Assembly (NCBI GenBank): GCA_947069175.1
Contig: CAMTDV010000017.1
Location: 45,579,137-45,643,136, forward strand
From: Scalesia atractyloides
Taxonomy: Eukaryota > Streptophyta > Magnoliopsida > Asterales > Asteraceae
Length of the DNA stretch: 64,000 nt
Direction: 5' to 3'
A model generated the notes under the pieces. It saw nothing but the letters and a program-made list of their open reading frames with translations, made no database searches and was not told the DNA's origin. The position numbers and the translations under genes were made by a program. Shown piece after piece: positions 1 through 11,600 of this stretch (positions are counted from its first letter, which is position 1; the number at the start of each line of letters is the position of its first letter).

Positions 1-1370
1 GGCTTGGTGTAAACTGTATAAGGCTTTGTCTAGGAGATAAGCTTTGTTTTTGTTCAGCGGATCGACGAAACCCGGTGGTTGGCTGACTTACACTTGTTCG
101 CGTAGCTTACCGTAGAGAAATACGGATTTCACATCTAACTGGTACACCTTAAAACCTTTCCAAGCTGCGAATGCAAGGAAAATGCGGATTGACTCTAAAC
201 GTACAACTGGTGCATAAAATTTCGTATAGTCAATTCCTTCTTACTGGTGGAAACCTTTGACAACCAACCGAGCTTTGTTTCTAACAATCACACCCCGATC
301 ATCTCTTTTACACTTGAAGACCCACTTCTTGTATATTTCCTTTCTGCTTCGGTGGTAAGTCTACAAGCCTCCAGACTCCCAGTTTCTCGAACTGTAACAG
401 TTCCTCTTGCATCGCTATCACCCAGAGCTTCATTCACAGTCTTCGGCTCTATTTGAGATATGAAACATGAATACTAACAATAGTCTTGAGTAGGAGCAAC
501 TCGGGTATAGAAACAACTTAATGCTTTGTTGATTTGACTTCTTGTTCGCACACCAGTTTGTAATTCTCCAATGATATTTGTTGAAGGATGATAAGAATAA
601 GATCGTGGCATCTCCTCGCTAGGAACATCAACTGTACTATTCTGGTTTGAGATATTCAGATCAACATTCAAATAAACTTCAGGAGCACTAGATGTAGCTT
701 CATTTTGATTGCTCGGGCCAGCAGATTGATTCAACATGTTAGTTATCTGCTCAGATTCTTCATCAGAAGAGGATTCTACATCATCATCAAAAGTCGGAGC
801 TACATCAGAGTCGGAATTCTGATTCTCAGTAGTATTGGGCTATGTAGATGCATTTCCTGGTTCAGTGGAAACATTTGCTAGAGTTGTAGTAGGTGTTGCT
901 TCTGCTTCAGAAACTTGTTCAAGTGGAACACCACCATTACTCGGACCTGCACCAGAAGAAGATGTAGAACCAAATGTGGGTTGATTAACCACAATTGGCC
1001 TTAGAACATGTTGTTGATTTGCCGACTGTTGAAGATAATAAAGAGCTGCAAGTTCTTCATCAGATGGTTCTTCTGGCAAGTCGAATGACTTCCACAAATC
1101 TTGATAATTGAACAACCACGCGTCGGCTTTCCTCTGAATAGGAGTTGTATACCGAAAGCAATCGACGTGCTATGCTTCAATCACTTTTCTTAGAGCAGGA
1201 ACATAAACTCTTCTTAGCGGACTAGCATACCCGACAAGGAAACCTTCAAGCGATTTGGCACCAAATTTACCATCTTGATCAATTACTGTACATGGTGCAC
1301 CAAATGGCTCTAGATATTTCAAGTTTGGTTTCCTTCGGTTAATCATTTCAAAACATGTCGTTTTAGTCGG
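1..1370 (-). pseudogene. copia integrase-RT linker and N-terminal reverse transcriptase (cut by window edge)
   Basis: Translation of the minus strand gives the integrase C-terminal region (EPFGAPCTV, SLEGFLVGY). A Ser/Thr/Pro-rich linker follows (474-1115, with stops). Then comes the RVT_2 start: KWVFKCKRD, KARLVVKGF, YQLDVKSVFLYGKL and QPPGFVDP. The last motif corresponds to the first catalytic Asp region of the copia polymerase. The frame runs past base 1, so the YVDD motif and RNase H lie outside the window. Stops near 238 and 840 and frame changes mark it as a pseudogene. Confidence 0.85.
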
Positions 1371-1378
1371 TTTGACAG

Positions 1379-2415
1379 TTAAACCCTATTTAAAGTGTAG
1401 CATGCCGCTGCAACCGCCTCACTCCAGAAGCTAACAGGAAGTTTCGAGTCTGCAAGCATTGTTCTTGCTGTTTCGATCAAAGTTCTATTCTTCCTCTCAG
1501 CTACGCCATTTTGTTGTGGAGTATAGGGTGCACTAAATTCGTGCAGAATTCCTTTGGCGTTGCAAAACTCTTTCATCTTGTTGTTCTTGACTCCGTGTTG
1601 TTTTCACTACGAATACGTCTGACAGGCAGAAGATATAGATTTTCGAGCTTCTTGAAGAGAATCACCAGATTATCGAACGTTTCATCCTTTGACTCTTGAA
1701 AGTAAACCCATGAATATCGAGAGATCTGTGACAACCAAGCAGTATAGATCTCCAGAAATGCTTCGGACGTTCACTGGACCAAAAAGATCCATATGCAGAC
1801 GTTCAAGCGGTAACTTAGTAGAATTTAGAATCTTCTTAGGATGTGATTTCTTCTTCTGCTTCCCTTTCTTACATTCAAGACAGTGATCCGTCATGTGGAA
1901 GCTTCGAAGATTCACCCCCTCGACTAAATCGTTATGAACCAGAAAATTCTTTTTTCTCAGATGAATGTGCCCCATTTTCCTGTGCCATAATATTGAATCC
2001 TTCTCTGTGGCTTTTGACACAAAACATTGAGCCGATTTCGATGATGTTCTAGCAGTGCCCATATCTAAAACATAGAGATCGTTTTCGCGAGGCGCACGCA
2101 TGAGAATACAATCATCCGGAATCTTAAATCCTGGCTTTAAAATCATACACTCTTTATCGTTGAAATGAACAGTGAATTGTTTATCACAAATCTGCGAGAT
2201 GCTTAGAAGATTGTTCTCTAGCTCAGCAATGTAATTCATATGATCAAACGATACTACGCCATTTGAGAGTTTACCTTCTGCGACGATCCTTCCTCCTTGG
2301 TTTCCGACGAAACCAACACATCCACCATTAATAGCTTTGATGTCGAAGAGAAGAGCTTTCATCCCTGTCATGTGCCTTGACGCTCCACTATCCAGAATCC
2401 ACTTTGATAAAACGG
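1379..2415 (-). pseudogene. copia protease tail and integrase (decayed)
   Basis: The aspartic protease motif WILDSGASRHMTG is encoded at about 2365-2405, with the catalytic DSG intact. It is followed by the flap-like segment ending at the LLSISQICD stretch, then the GAG-pre-integrase zinc region (HRKMGHIH ... CLECKKGK, the HHCC finger), and then the catalytic core start (LERLHMDLFGPV, first Asp). The reading breaks near 1682 and resumes at 1379-1576 with the integrase segment YTPQQNGVAERKNRT, which carries the catalytic Glu. Residues between the two pieces, including the second Asp region, are disrupted. In the family, protease cuts the polyprotein and integrase inserts the cDNA. This copy is dead. 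Confidence 0.85.
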
Positions 2416-2444
2416 ATCTCTGGAGCCCCTGTACATATTAATAT

Positions 2445-4857
2445 TCAGTTAAAAAGCGCGACCCAAGCCTTCTTGGTCTTGGGTTTGGGATAAAAAGCTT
2501 CATAATAATCCTCAAAATCTCCATCTGAGATATCACTGTTGTTACCATTTTCAAATTGAACTTTCTTTTTATCTTTCGAAGGTTTGACAATTTCAGTTTT
2601 AATCTCAGATTTAGACACTTTGTTGTTACCAGTCTTAACTAGCTTAGACTTGATAACTTCAGATGTTGATGATTTTTTTAGCAATCCAGGATTGTGATTT
2701 TACATTTGCCTTTTTTATATAAAACCTTGATTCATTTGACTTGGAAGTTTCACCTTTCTTGAAAGTTGAGTTTTCAAATTTAGTTTTAGGTTTAACTTCA
2801 AGTTTAGATTCATTTCTTTTCAGAATTTTAACAGGTTTTACAAACTCTGGTTGCTTAGGTTTTTCAACATCTGAACTTGTTTTCCTTCGAGGATAGACCG
2901 GCTTAGATTTCGGACACTTGCATGCAATGTGACCAACTTCATTGCATTTGAAGCAAGTCCGATCATCATGAGAATGTCCACTAGTGGATGTTACACCACT
3001 TATGGCTTTGGCCTTATCTCGAAGTTCTTTTACCTTTTTGAACTCATCGTTTGACTGCTTTCCAATCAAACTTTCTTCATGAACTGTGCTCGTTCCATAT
3101 ACGAATTTCATGTTTTTATCTTTATTTTCATGAAATGGTGACGTTTGCTTAATCGATTCATCTTCCACATCCAAACCCAACCATGCTCTCCTATGTTCTG
3201 GAAAGTCACCACCATTCCTTCGGTAGTTGTTTCTTTTAGGTTTGGAGTAAAACTTCTTTTCATTAATTTCCAAATCTTCTGATGAAACTTCAATGAGTTT
3301 GAAGAATTTATCAAGCTGATCCTCTTTCACATTCCGAATCGGAAAGCTATCATCGAAGTATAGTCTATCAGAATCCTTAACTTTGTACATGAGAATGTTA
3401 GGATCATCACTTAAACTATCTTCCGATGATGTGTCGTCATCTTCAGATTGTGAAACAGAATTGTTCGAACTCAAGTTGGCGCTCGCATAGCTGCCATCAT
3501 CAGAATCATTCAAAACATTTTCAACAACATTCTTAACCACTGCTTCGCCGTCATCACTCGTGTAGGTTATATCAATGTTCTCAGGCGGCTCATTTTTCTT
3601 TTTGGTTAAAAGTTCATTGTTGAGCGCCTTTTCCATCCCTTCAGCCTTTTTGCGACAATACTTTTCGCATAGGGGTGGTGGAACACTGCTATAATCTCCA
3701 CGTTTTTTTGCTTTTTAACTTTTGAACATCTTCTTCCGACTGAATCGTAGGAAGAATGTGATCAATGACATAAGCATTCGTGGTATAGCTCTTTAAAAGT
3801 TGTCTAACTCTTTCTGTTTCGATTTTCATGTCCTGAAGCTCTTGTTTTACTTCAGAAATGTTGTTATATAAACGTTAATAGCTTTTTCTTTTTCAATTAA
3901 TGTAGCTTTAAACATTCTGATAGTATCATCTTGTTCAATGTTATTTCTATCAAGCCTTCCATAATCATCTTTCATTTTGTCATAAGCCTCTTTCATTGTG
4001 CGATAATCATATTTGAAATTGTTATTATGCACATTGATTTCGGTTATGATCTGAGACTTTTCAGCACATTGAACACACGGTTCAGAACATTTCGTACATG
4101 GTTTCTCAACCTCGACGACTTGTACTTTAACCACCTCCTTTTCTACGACCTTTACCTCTGGACCTACCTTCGTCAGATTTGCCAACATAGCCTTGTTGGC
4201 GATCTCTGTGAGGTTTTCTTAATTTCTTTGGTTACATTGAATCTCCTCAACCTCAGGTTTTTCCTCAGCAACATGCTTCGAAGATGTAGTATCACCAAAA
4301 CAACCTGCAAAATTAGTAGACATGTTAAAAGAAAGGATACCCTGCATCTTTGTATGATGATAGATTTCCTCCTCTTCAGCTTGCTGCATGTACTCTTCTA
4401 GCATTGCACTTTCCAAAGCTGCATCCTCAGCAGATGTATCTTCTACTATCTCGGCCATTAAAGCAACTCCGGTCTTCTTGGCGATATAAGAATTCCAGTC
4501 AAAACCGTCATCTTCATTCGAAGCAACCATTACCTTTTCTGTTGTGTTTGAAGGTTTATCTTGGATTTCGACTTGAGTCTTCTTTGGGAAAGGCTTGTAT
4601 TGTAGTGACTTCTTCTAGTATTCACTGCCACCTCCAAACAGACTTTGATTACCAGTTGCTTCAGGATTCTTGCATTCCCTTTTAAAGCGCCCTTTCTGTC
4701 GGCAGCTAAAGCAAGTAACCTTTGATTTGTCGAACCCCAACTTGTTGCTTGAATTTCCGATGTCTCTGCCAGTTAGAGCAGCAAACTTAGAAAAACGATT
4801 CACCATTTGAGCATTTGATGCTGAAGCAGTCATGAATGCACTGGGAAGATCTTCCAT
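2445..4857 (-). pseudogene. copia gag-like region with two zinc knuckles (decayed)
   Basis: The reading starts at the ATG ending at 4857 and is interrupted several times. A first knuckle near 4672-4713 reads CFSCRQKGRFKREC, where Arg replaces the His of the CX2CX4HX4C pattern. A middle part (3847-4530) is acidic and probably coiled coil, with a CX2C pair (CTKC, CVQC). A second knuckle near 2914-2955, CFKCNEVGHIACKC, is intact. The usual N-terminal capsid part of about 200-300 residues that precedes the first knuckle in this family is missing, because only about 48 residues lie before it. Gag would package the element RNA. This copy cannot make a complete Gag. The ends of the sub-frames are approximate. 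Confidence 0.75.
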
Positions 4858-4925
4858 CTTGGAAAACTGACGAATTTTACTGAAAACATACGTTCACAAA
4901 ATTCAAAAAACGATCAGTACACTGA

Positions 4926-5243
4926 CAAGTTCGGGCGAACTTGCAGTTTGAGAAAAATCAGATTTTGTTTTACACAAGTTCGGGCGAACTTGTGTTTGAA
5001 TTTTGAAAATATCTCCCTGATTAAGTTCGGGCGAACTTATAAGATTTTCAAGAAATATAAACAAGTTCGGGCGAACTTATAAGATTTTCAAGAAATATAA
5101 AAAGTTCGGGCGAACTTATACTAAATTTTCAACAATCTTCAATCAAGTTCGGGCGAACTTGATAAAAGTTGAATGAAGATTAGATAAGTTCAAGCGGACT
5201 TATCTGTAAAACCTTGAAATATCTGTCAAGTCCGGGCAAACTT
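4926..5243. repeat. array of near-palindromes AAGTTCGGGCGAACTT in the copia leader
   Basis: Six perfect copies of AAGTTCGGGCGAACTT start at 4927, 4977, 5024, 5064, 5102 and 5145. Two diverged copies start at 5186 and 5228. Each is an inverted repeat with a GG centre (arms AAGTTCG / CGAACTT). At 4977 the arms extend to 11 bp (ACACAAGTTCG / CGAACTTGTGT). Copies 3 and 4 lie in a 40 bp direct duplication (5024-5063, 5064-5102). The array sits between the primer site and gag, so it would be in the genomic RNA leader, where each unit can fold as a short hairpin. Related units occur in the LTR. Confidence 0.95.
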
Positions 5244-5482
5244 GATCTCAAGTTCGACCAAAACAAGTTTGCAAAACATAGTTTTTTGAACTTTATGATA
5301 TCAATTCGTTTGAATTTGATGTCCAAACTCTCAGGGGTTTATCACAAGTGTATTTTACATGACATATTAAAAAATCAGTAACTTTTATCCGTGAATTCAT
5401 TATTTTCTTTGAAAAATGAAGAAAAAATGGTAGAAAGAGGTAGAATAAGAGTAGATCTTGCAAAGATTTCACAAATTCAGGT

Positions 5483-5500
5483 ATCCAGGCTTTGATACCA
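5483..5500 (-). promoter_or_regulatory. primer binding site (tRNA-iMet type) of the copia element
   Basis: The minus strand reads TGGTATCAAAGCCTGGAT, two bases after the LTR end. It matches the plant tRNA-iMet complementary site TGGTATCAGAGCC with one difference. Confidence 0.85.
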
Positions 5501-5502
5501 CT

Positions 5503-5929
5503 TGTAGGTCCGTTGTAAGGATCGTTCTGGTCCTAATTTGGCAAACCTAAGGTAAACGTACGGAATTCGTTTGCATATGCGACATTGGATACAAGTTCTT
5601 TACTGTTTAATCACTGTTTCATTAATGTATAGACGTTACAGATCCTGGAAACACTTGGACAGAGCTTCGCCGTCCAGTTGACAAAATCTCTGATTCTTAC
5701 AAATGAGAAACCAAAGACTCCTATATATAGTAGTACAAGTTCGCCTGGAATGAGACATGACCAAGTTCGGGCGAAGTTGTCCTTCACATGACAAGTTCGG
5801 GTGAACTTGCTCATGTACACTACAAGTTCGGGCGAACTTGCACTTTTACATACATAAACTTTATGTTTCACTCCTAAACACAGACTCGACGTTATATGAC
5901 GACGTAAGCAACAGACATATGCATCAACA
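5503..5929 (-). repeat. copia LTR, 427 bp, shared between two tandem copies
   Basis: On the minus strand it starts TGTTGATGCATATG and ends CCTACA, with the primer site two bases further on. It holds three palindrome-related units (about 5763, 5792, 5823) and a half unit near 5738. The 140 bp at 5790-5929 align without gaps to 7114-7253, with about ten substitutions by eye. Confidence 0.85.
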
Positions 5930-5942
5930 GACTCCCCCTTGG
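5930..5942 (-). promoter_or_regulatory. polypurine tract upstream of the shared copia LTR
   Basis: The minus strand reads CCAAGGGGGAGTC directly before the LTR start TGTTGATG. This is the second-strand primer position expected of a 3' LTR. Confidence 0.85.
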
Positions 5943-6013
5943 ATGTTGTCGTAGTCATCATTCTTCAATTAAGTTCTTGAGTCTTTAGTATTCTCTTGAT
6001 CTTTATTTCTTGA

Positions 6014-6574
6014 TAGGGATGGCAATCGAACACGAACCCGACGGGTAAACCCGAAACCCGACACATTTGGGACGGGTTTGGGTCGGATAATCGGGTTTGG
6101 AACGGGTTTGGGACTAGTTTGGATTTTTTTTTACGGGTTTGGGATTTGGTGATATACCCATTTACCCAACCCGATTACCCGATAAAGTGTACCCGTTTAC
6201 CAGATTGTATACCCGACATATTTTCTTATATATTTTAAATATGTATATATATGACACATTCATATTTTTCATACAAATAGATATTTTATTTCATATACAT
6301 TGTGGTTATTTAATATATTATTATAATGATAACATTATATGTAACTGATTAGTGGTTACACGATAGATACACAATGGATTTTGGGTCAGATATACCCAAT
6401 GGGTAATTTTTTTAAATTAACGGGTTTACTTGAAACCCGCGGGTATACCCGATGGGTATTTACCCACTAGAAACCCGACGGGTTTTGGGACGGGTTTGGG
6501 ACAAGCTTATCTAACCGGGTATGGGTTTGGGATTACCTAAACCCTGTCCCAAACCCGACCCATTGCCATCCCTA
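6014..6574. mobile_element. non-autonomous hAT element, 561 bp, inserted in the copia 3' internal region
   Basis: The terminal inverted repeats are TAGGGATGGCAAT and ATTGCCATCCCTA (13 bp, perfect). They are flanked by an exact 8 bp duplication TTTCTTGA (6006-6013 and 6575-6582), the hAT signature. Subterminal regions are full of ACCCG / CGGGTTTGGG motifs in both orientations, which in hAT elements are typical transposase-binding sites. It has no coding capacity. It inserted after the copia copy was in place. Confidence 0.93.
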
Positions 6575-6582
6575 TTTCTTGA

Positions 6583-7113
6583 ATAACTTTAACTTCCTTG
6601 ATCTTCATAGCATCTACAATCCTTTTCTTTTTTCTTCTCGAGCTTGTCTTGATAAAACTTTAATCACCATGCTGTCCCTTGCTTTGAGCTTTCTAGGATC
6701 TTTAATCAACGTTTTTATCTAGCTCCCCCTTAAAATCAACTTCATGTTTCAAAGTTTCTCAAACATTCTAACAATTATTTCTGATTCAAACTTTGAAATT
6801 TCTAACCATCAACATTTCAAATTTTATTCTTCTATCAGTTTTTAAACCCTCTTAATTAATCAAGTTCAAATTAATGACCTTGAATATCTGATTTATGTAT
6901 CAAGTTCAACTTAATGATCTTGATTAAACATTTTGACACTAAACTGACGCATTTATTCAAATGTAAGTTTCAACTTAATGAACTTTTAAACTTTTTAGAT
7001 CAATTTTCAAAAGTATTTAGATTTTGTTCAGCAACTCTAGACTTTGAAAATCAGCTTTTCATCACCAGGGGTCGAAACTAAAAGATAATATAATCTTTTT
7101 GTTTTCATCACAG
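6583..7113. other. non-coding 3' internal part of the upstream copia copy
   Basis: AT-rich sequence without a coherent reading frame, lying between the hAT insertion and the second LTR fragment. Repeats of the form AAGTTCAA.TTAATGA occur around 6860-6990. The pol genes of this upstream copy are absent, so most of its internal region was deleted. Confidence 0.6.
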
Positions 7114-7253
7114 GACAAGTTCGGGTGAACTTGTTCATGTACACTACAAGTTCGGGCGAACTTGCACTTTTACATACATAAACTTTACGTTTCGCTCCTA
7201 AACACAGACTGGACGTTATACGGTGACGTAGGCAACAGACATATGCATCAACA
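7114..7253 (-). repeat. partial copia LTR (140 bp of its TG end)
   Basis: It aligns with 5790-5929, including two palindrome units and the terminal TGTTGATGCATATG. It breaks off at 7114, where unrelated AT-rich sequence begins. It marks the outer 5' edge of the tandem copia. Confidence 0.85.
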
Positions 7254-7344
7254 CCATGCAGGGACTAAAACAAAATAAAAATAAAGCAATGTCCACGTAG
7301 GGACTTTTGGAAATAAATACATAAAGACTAAATACAAGGATTTA

Positions 7345-8498
7345 TCATTCCTTTTTCCATTTAACTATCTTCACAAATTTCTTTAGAAGTTTGCTCGCTT
7401 TCTTTTCAGATTTTGCGGCTTTTTGTTGAAGTTCTTTCATCCTTTCCAGGGTCTCCTGCATAACCTCCAATGAGGGTGGTGGTGGAGGTTGTGGTTGAGG
7501 TTGCGGTTGCGGTGCGACCGGGTGTTGATATACATAAGGTGGAGGTGCACCTGAAGGATGATATCCATAAAAGGGATATCCACCAGCCGAATATGGTATA
7601 GTTGAATATGGTGGGAAAGGAGAAGGGTAAAGATCATTGTGTGCAGCTGCCTCTAAGTAAGGGTCCTACGAAGGTGCCCGGTGAACATAGTTAGGCAAAC
7701 TAGAAGTAGCAAAAGGATTATATGAAGGGATTGGGTTTCCAAAACCCGATGGTGGCTGTTCCATGTTTGGTGGCTGTGCCACTGGTGATGGTAGCGGGTT
7801 TCCCGCAGGTTGTGCGCTAGTTCCACCACAGGTGATATGTTGGAGGGTCCACCCATTTGTGGATCCTCGGGGATTGTTGGGTAAGGGCTAGGCAAAGGTG
7901 GTAATGACCCTGCCCTTAGTCCTAGGCGCACCGACATGCGCGCCCCATGCCTTCGTGGCGGTTGTGGTTCAGGCGGTGGTAGTGGTTGCTCCACCAGCTC
8001 CATTTGTACTTCCTCAGGCGGAGGTTATTCCTGCTGAGTAGCATGGTACGATGGTGTGTTGTGGTAGGATGGAGTGTTGTAGAAGACATAATGCTCCCAC
8101 CTTTGTTGAAAATCATCGGCACCTTGGTGTGGGGTCCCTGCATAAGAGTTTGAACCGCTGGACAGTTTAATTAGATGACCAAGCGATCTGGTCGGAGGCA
8201 TCTCGGGATCGGAGTCTTCGTCCATGTGGTCCGAGGAATCCACTGGAGGCGTAACAGAGGGTGAACGTAAGTAAATGTTAGGGTTATAATCTCCATGGAA
8301 GGAATGAGAATGGGAGTGGTGCGAAGAGTTTGGTGGTGAGTACTCGTGAGAAATCGAGTGCCGAATCGGTTCCCACGGCGATGAAGAGTCACCTGACCCT
8401 AAGTACGGGTTATAGTTATGTTGAAGGACCTATCATCGAAGGTCTGCCCCGCATGGGACCTTTCCTTTGCCTCCTCTACCGCTTACTCTTGGCGGCAT
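7345..8498 (-). pseudogene. proline-rich MPPR gag-like protein, frameshifted
   Basis: It starts at ATG 8498 with MPPRVSGRGGKGK, a basic Arg/Gly-rich head. After a one-base shift the frame reads RGRPSMIGPST, then a Ser/His/Pro-rich stretch (8392-8025), PPPEPQPPRRHGARMSVRLG, and a Pro/Tyr/His-rich middle. It ends in a charged, probably coiled-coil tail, LEVMQETLERMKELQQ, with stop TGA at 7345-7347. At least three frame changes are needed to read it through. No zinc knuckle is visible. The position directly after LTR and primer site supports Gag. The MPPR head resembles Asteraceae retroelement proteins I know, but the lineage is not proven. Confidence 0.55.
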
Positions 8499-8662
8499 AT
8501 TCCTGCTTCAAAAACAAGTTAAAACAAAATAATGCAAGAATAAATTAAACAATGGAAATGAGTAATCCTAGGTCAAAGCCTAGACTCAAGAGTCTAAGGA
8601 ATGTGTTACTTTGTTGTTTGAGATCACATACAAAAGACTAGTGTTGAATTCCCTCAAACGTT

Positions 8663-8675
8663 GGCTCTGATACCA
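8663..8675 (-). promoter_or_regulatory. primer binding site, tRNA-iMet
   Basis: The minus strand reads TGGTATCAGAGCC, an exact match to the usual plant tRNA-iMet site, three bases after the LTR end TGTGACA. Confidence 0.92.
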
Positions 8676-8678
8676 ACC

Positions 8679-11600
8679 TGTCACACCCCGATTTCCACGT
8701 GTATCCCGGTGGGCCCGGCGGGGAGTATTGTGACGTAAGTTGATAATATCATAACCAAACAACACATAGCAAGACATCGGAAGTCTTGGATTTAAATTAT
8801 TATTACAACCCGATAATGTTCAAAGTTCAAAAATGTAAATACAGACGGATTGGAATAAAGATCCACATGCGGATTGTAAAAACATGTACAAAAGAGATCA
8901 ACAGACTTTAAAGCATAACTAAGGGTCGCAAATCCTCTATGTTGTCGCCTACGCAGCTTCCGGCCCATTACGTGTTGTACCTGTAACTTAATCTTTTGAA
9001 AATACGCCAGTTTTCACTGGTAAATACAATCAACCAACACTTTTTGAAAATCTTTTCAAAAATTATTTTAAGTGCGCTAGGCACATTTTTATAAATAACT
9101 TGGGACAGTACAAATGACCTTGTATACAGTTTTATAAGCCTGCCAATACATATGGGGCCTAGTACAGAAACCGAGACATGATCGACTGACACACCACTTC
9201 TGAACTTTCACATAGAGAGCAGATAATAATAATTGGCACTGCCGGGTGTATGCCTACACCTCGTGCATAAGTCGTGGCCATTAGTACTTTAATTAGCCTA
9301 AGGATATCCCAGACACGGTCAAGCCCACCCCCAATGTTTAAGTTATCAGGCAATATAGATTAAAACGAGTTATGAGATTTAGTTAAAATCACAAGTAGAC
9401 AAACATGATCTCATACCCGACCAAGCGGTAATAATTTACCGTATCCCAAGCCCGTATAAGGGAAGATAGGTTAAAAGTATTTACCTGAGCTAAATCTTCA
9501 AGAATATAACAACTCAGCCGCAAATCAAATGATAAGTACAAGCAAAATCTACCGGAAGGCGTATAGTCTCGAATGATGGTGTTATTAACCAATTAGAATG
9601 CTAACGGGTCCTTAGTTAAGTCATAGACTTGAACCGGTTAGTCTTACTTTAAATAAATACGGTACGATACGCTAGATTAAGTGGTGATCGGAATAGAATT
9701 TTGTTTGGACCCGACAAGTACTAAGACTTGTATAATATGGGTAAACACATAACATTCTGTATTTTGATATAAAAATGATAAGGTTAAACCCGTTTTGGTT
9801 AAAATACGTAAACTAGTCACGTAGGCTTAACCATCACATATGAGCGAAACCGAGTAACCGGATGAGTCAAATACAAGTTCCATATGCCAATATATTATAA
9901 ACATGTTAGGATATCAGTAGGATATCAACATGTATGCCCATTATGGTTTTAAAATCAAGTTACGCCTCAAAATGGCGTTTTGGTCATTTTATGCTTTATA
10001 AAGAGGTTTGCGAGTAATCTGATATCAAGGTCATAATCATTCTGTAAAAATATGTATTTTATGATGTTATATCAGTAGGATATCAAATATATGTGTGGTA
10101 GTTAATTTTAAACCAAACTATGCCCCGTAGGGGCATTTAGTCATTTCACACATAGCTTTGATATTTTATTTGGGATTCTGAGTTTATAACTTTTACCTAC
10201 TGTAAAAATATTCAAAGTAAGTTTAAAAAAAACTGTAGGTAACAAAATATGTTTAATGAAATCTGTAGGTAACAAAATATGTTTTATTTGGGATTCCGAA
10301 ACGGCGTTAAACGCGCTAAATGACGATTTAAATGAAGTTTAATGAAATCTGAGATTTTGATTAAGTTTGTATACCAAAATATGTTATTTAATATAATATA
10401 ACAGTAGGTAAAAGATTTAAATGTCAAAAGTGTTGTTAAAATCATTTTAAACGCCGTGAGGGCGTTATCTTCATTTATCGACATTATACAAGGACTTGTA
10501 TGCAAACTCAGTTTATAAACTATTTTGATATCCCAAATAATCCATATTATAATATTACATCAGTAGACTATTAGTTTTGGTGATGAAAGTATGTTTAAAC
10601 CTTATAAAATGCCGAAAAGGGCATTTTAGTCATTTATAAGTATTTTAACGACGTTTTAATCAAAATGCAGCTTATGATCAGAATGTTGCCCTCAAAATAA
10701 TTTATTTAAATTAACAAATCAGTATATCAATCATTTGTATGCTTGTTGGTGATTAAAACCTCAGTATATGACAAAAAGAGCATTTTAGGCATAACTAAAG
10801 GATACTTGCATAATGACTTGAAATACTATATGACCATATAGTATGACTCCAGAGAGTGATACTACAATATAACATGGTCATAATGCAACTTATAATCAGA
10901 TTCTAAAGTTGCTAATTCGGGTCAGAACTGAAAGTCAAAACAGGAGTCAATCCCTATGACTTTCGGTTGCGAACCGACCTTAGACCTGGACTTGACGGGC
11001 CGAACATGTTTATACATGTTCTAACTATTATTACCAAGTTATTAAAGTGTTAAAACATATTTTATAACACCTACATTAGTATATATGAATTTATTTCAAA
11101 ACTGGCCCGTTGACTTTTATGAATATAACTTTGACCCGTCAATTGGTCAAGCAAACGTGGTAATTAGGAGGCGCCTTTTAAGGGATTAACACCTACCTAA
11201 TTACGATCACGTAGCCACATTCACATCGAACAATGGCTGGACCTTAATGGTCTTAGCCGAAGGTCAAAGCGTATTTACGTAAATGCTTTGACTTTGGCTT
11301 AAAAGCCTATAAAACTAAAAAGAACAAGTTGGAACACTTACATGTGATCCAAACAAGACTAGATAGCTCAGGGATGCTCCTATATGCTTCAGGAACTTCC
11401 AACCTGAGCAAGAGAGGAGAAAATCAAGATTGAGCAAGTTGTGAGGCAACTCAAGTGCCCTTTTATACTTGAGGAAGGAGCATGAGGGCTTGCCAGGTGT
11501 TAGGGGTTGTTGTGAGAAGAGAACAAGTGTTTTTGGACGTGTCACAAGCAGCCATATTGGTGGCATTCGCGACAAAGGTGGCATGGCAGCTTGCTGCCAC

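Larger units (their letters stand above)
1..7253 (-). mobile_element. Ty1/copia retrotransposon in tandem-LTR arrangement, left end outside window
   Basis: In minus-strand order this reads: LTR fragment (7253-7114), non-coding 3' internal sequence (7113-5930), polypurine tract, a full LTR (5929-5503), primer binding site, leader with palindromes, then gag, protease, integrase and the start of reverse transcriptase running off the left edge. One LTR has a polypurine tract on its upstream side and a primer site on its downstream side. It therefore acts as the 3' LTR of one copy and the 5' LTR of the next. The order protease-integrase-RT defines copia. The coding part is broken by many stops and frameshifts. 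The two central zinc-knuckle segments and long linker fit the SIRE/Maximus-like lineage, which is an inference. Confidence 0.85.

Noticed and set aside
4926..5243. CRISPR-like array
   Set aside because: Units are palindromes with irregular, partly duplicated spacing, in the leader of a plant retrotransposon.
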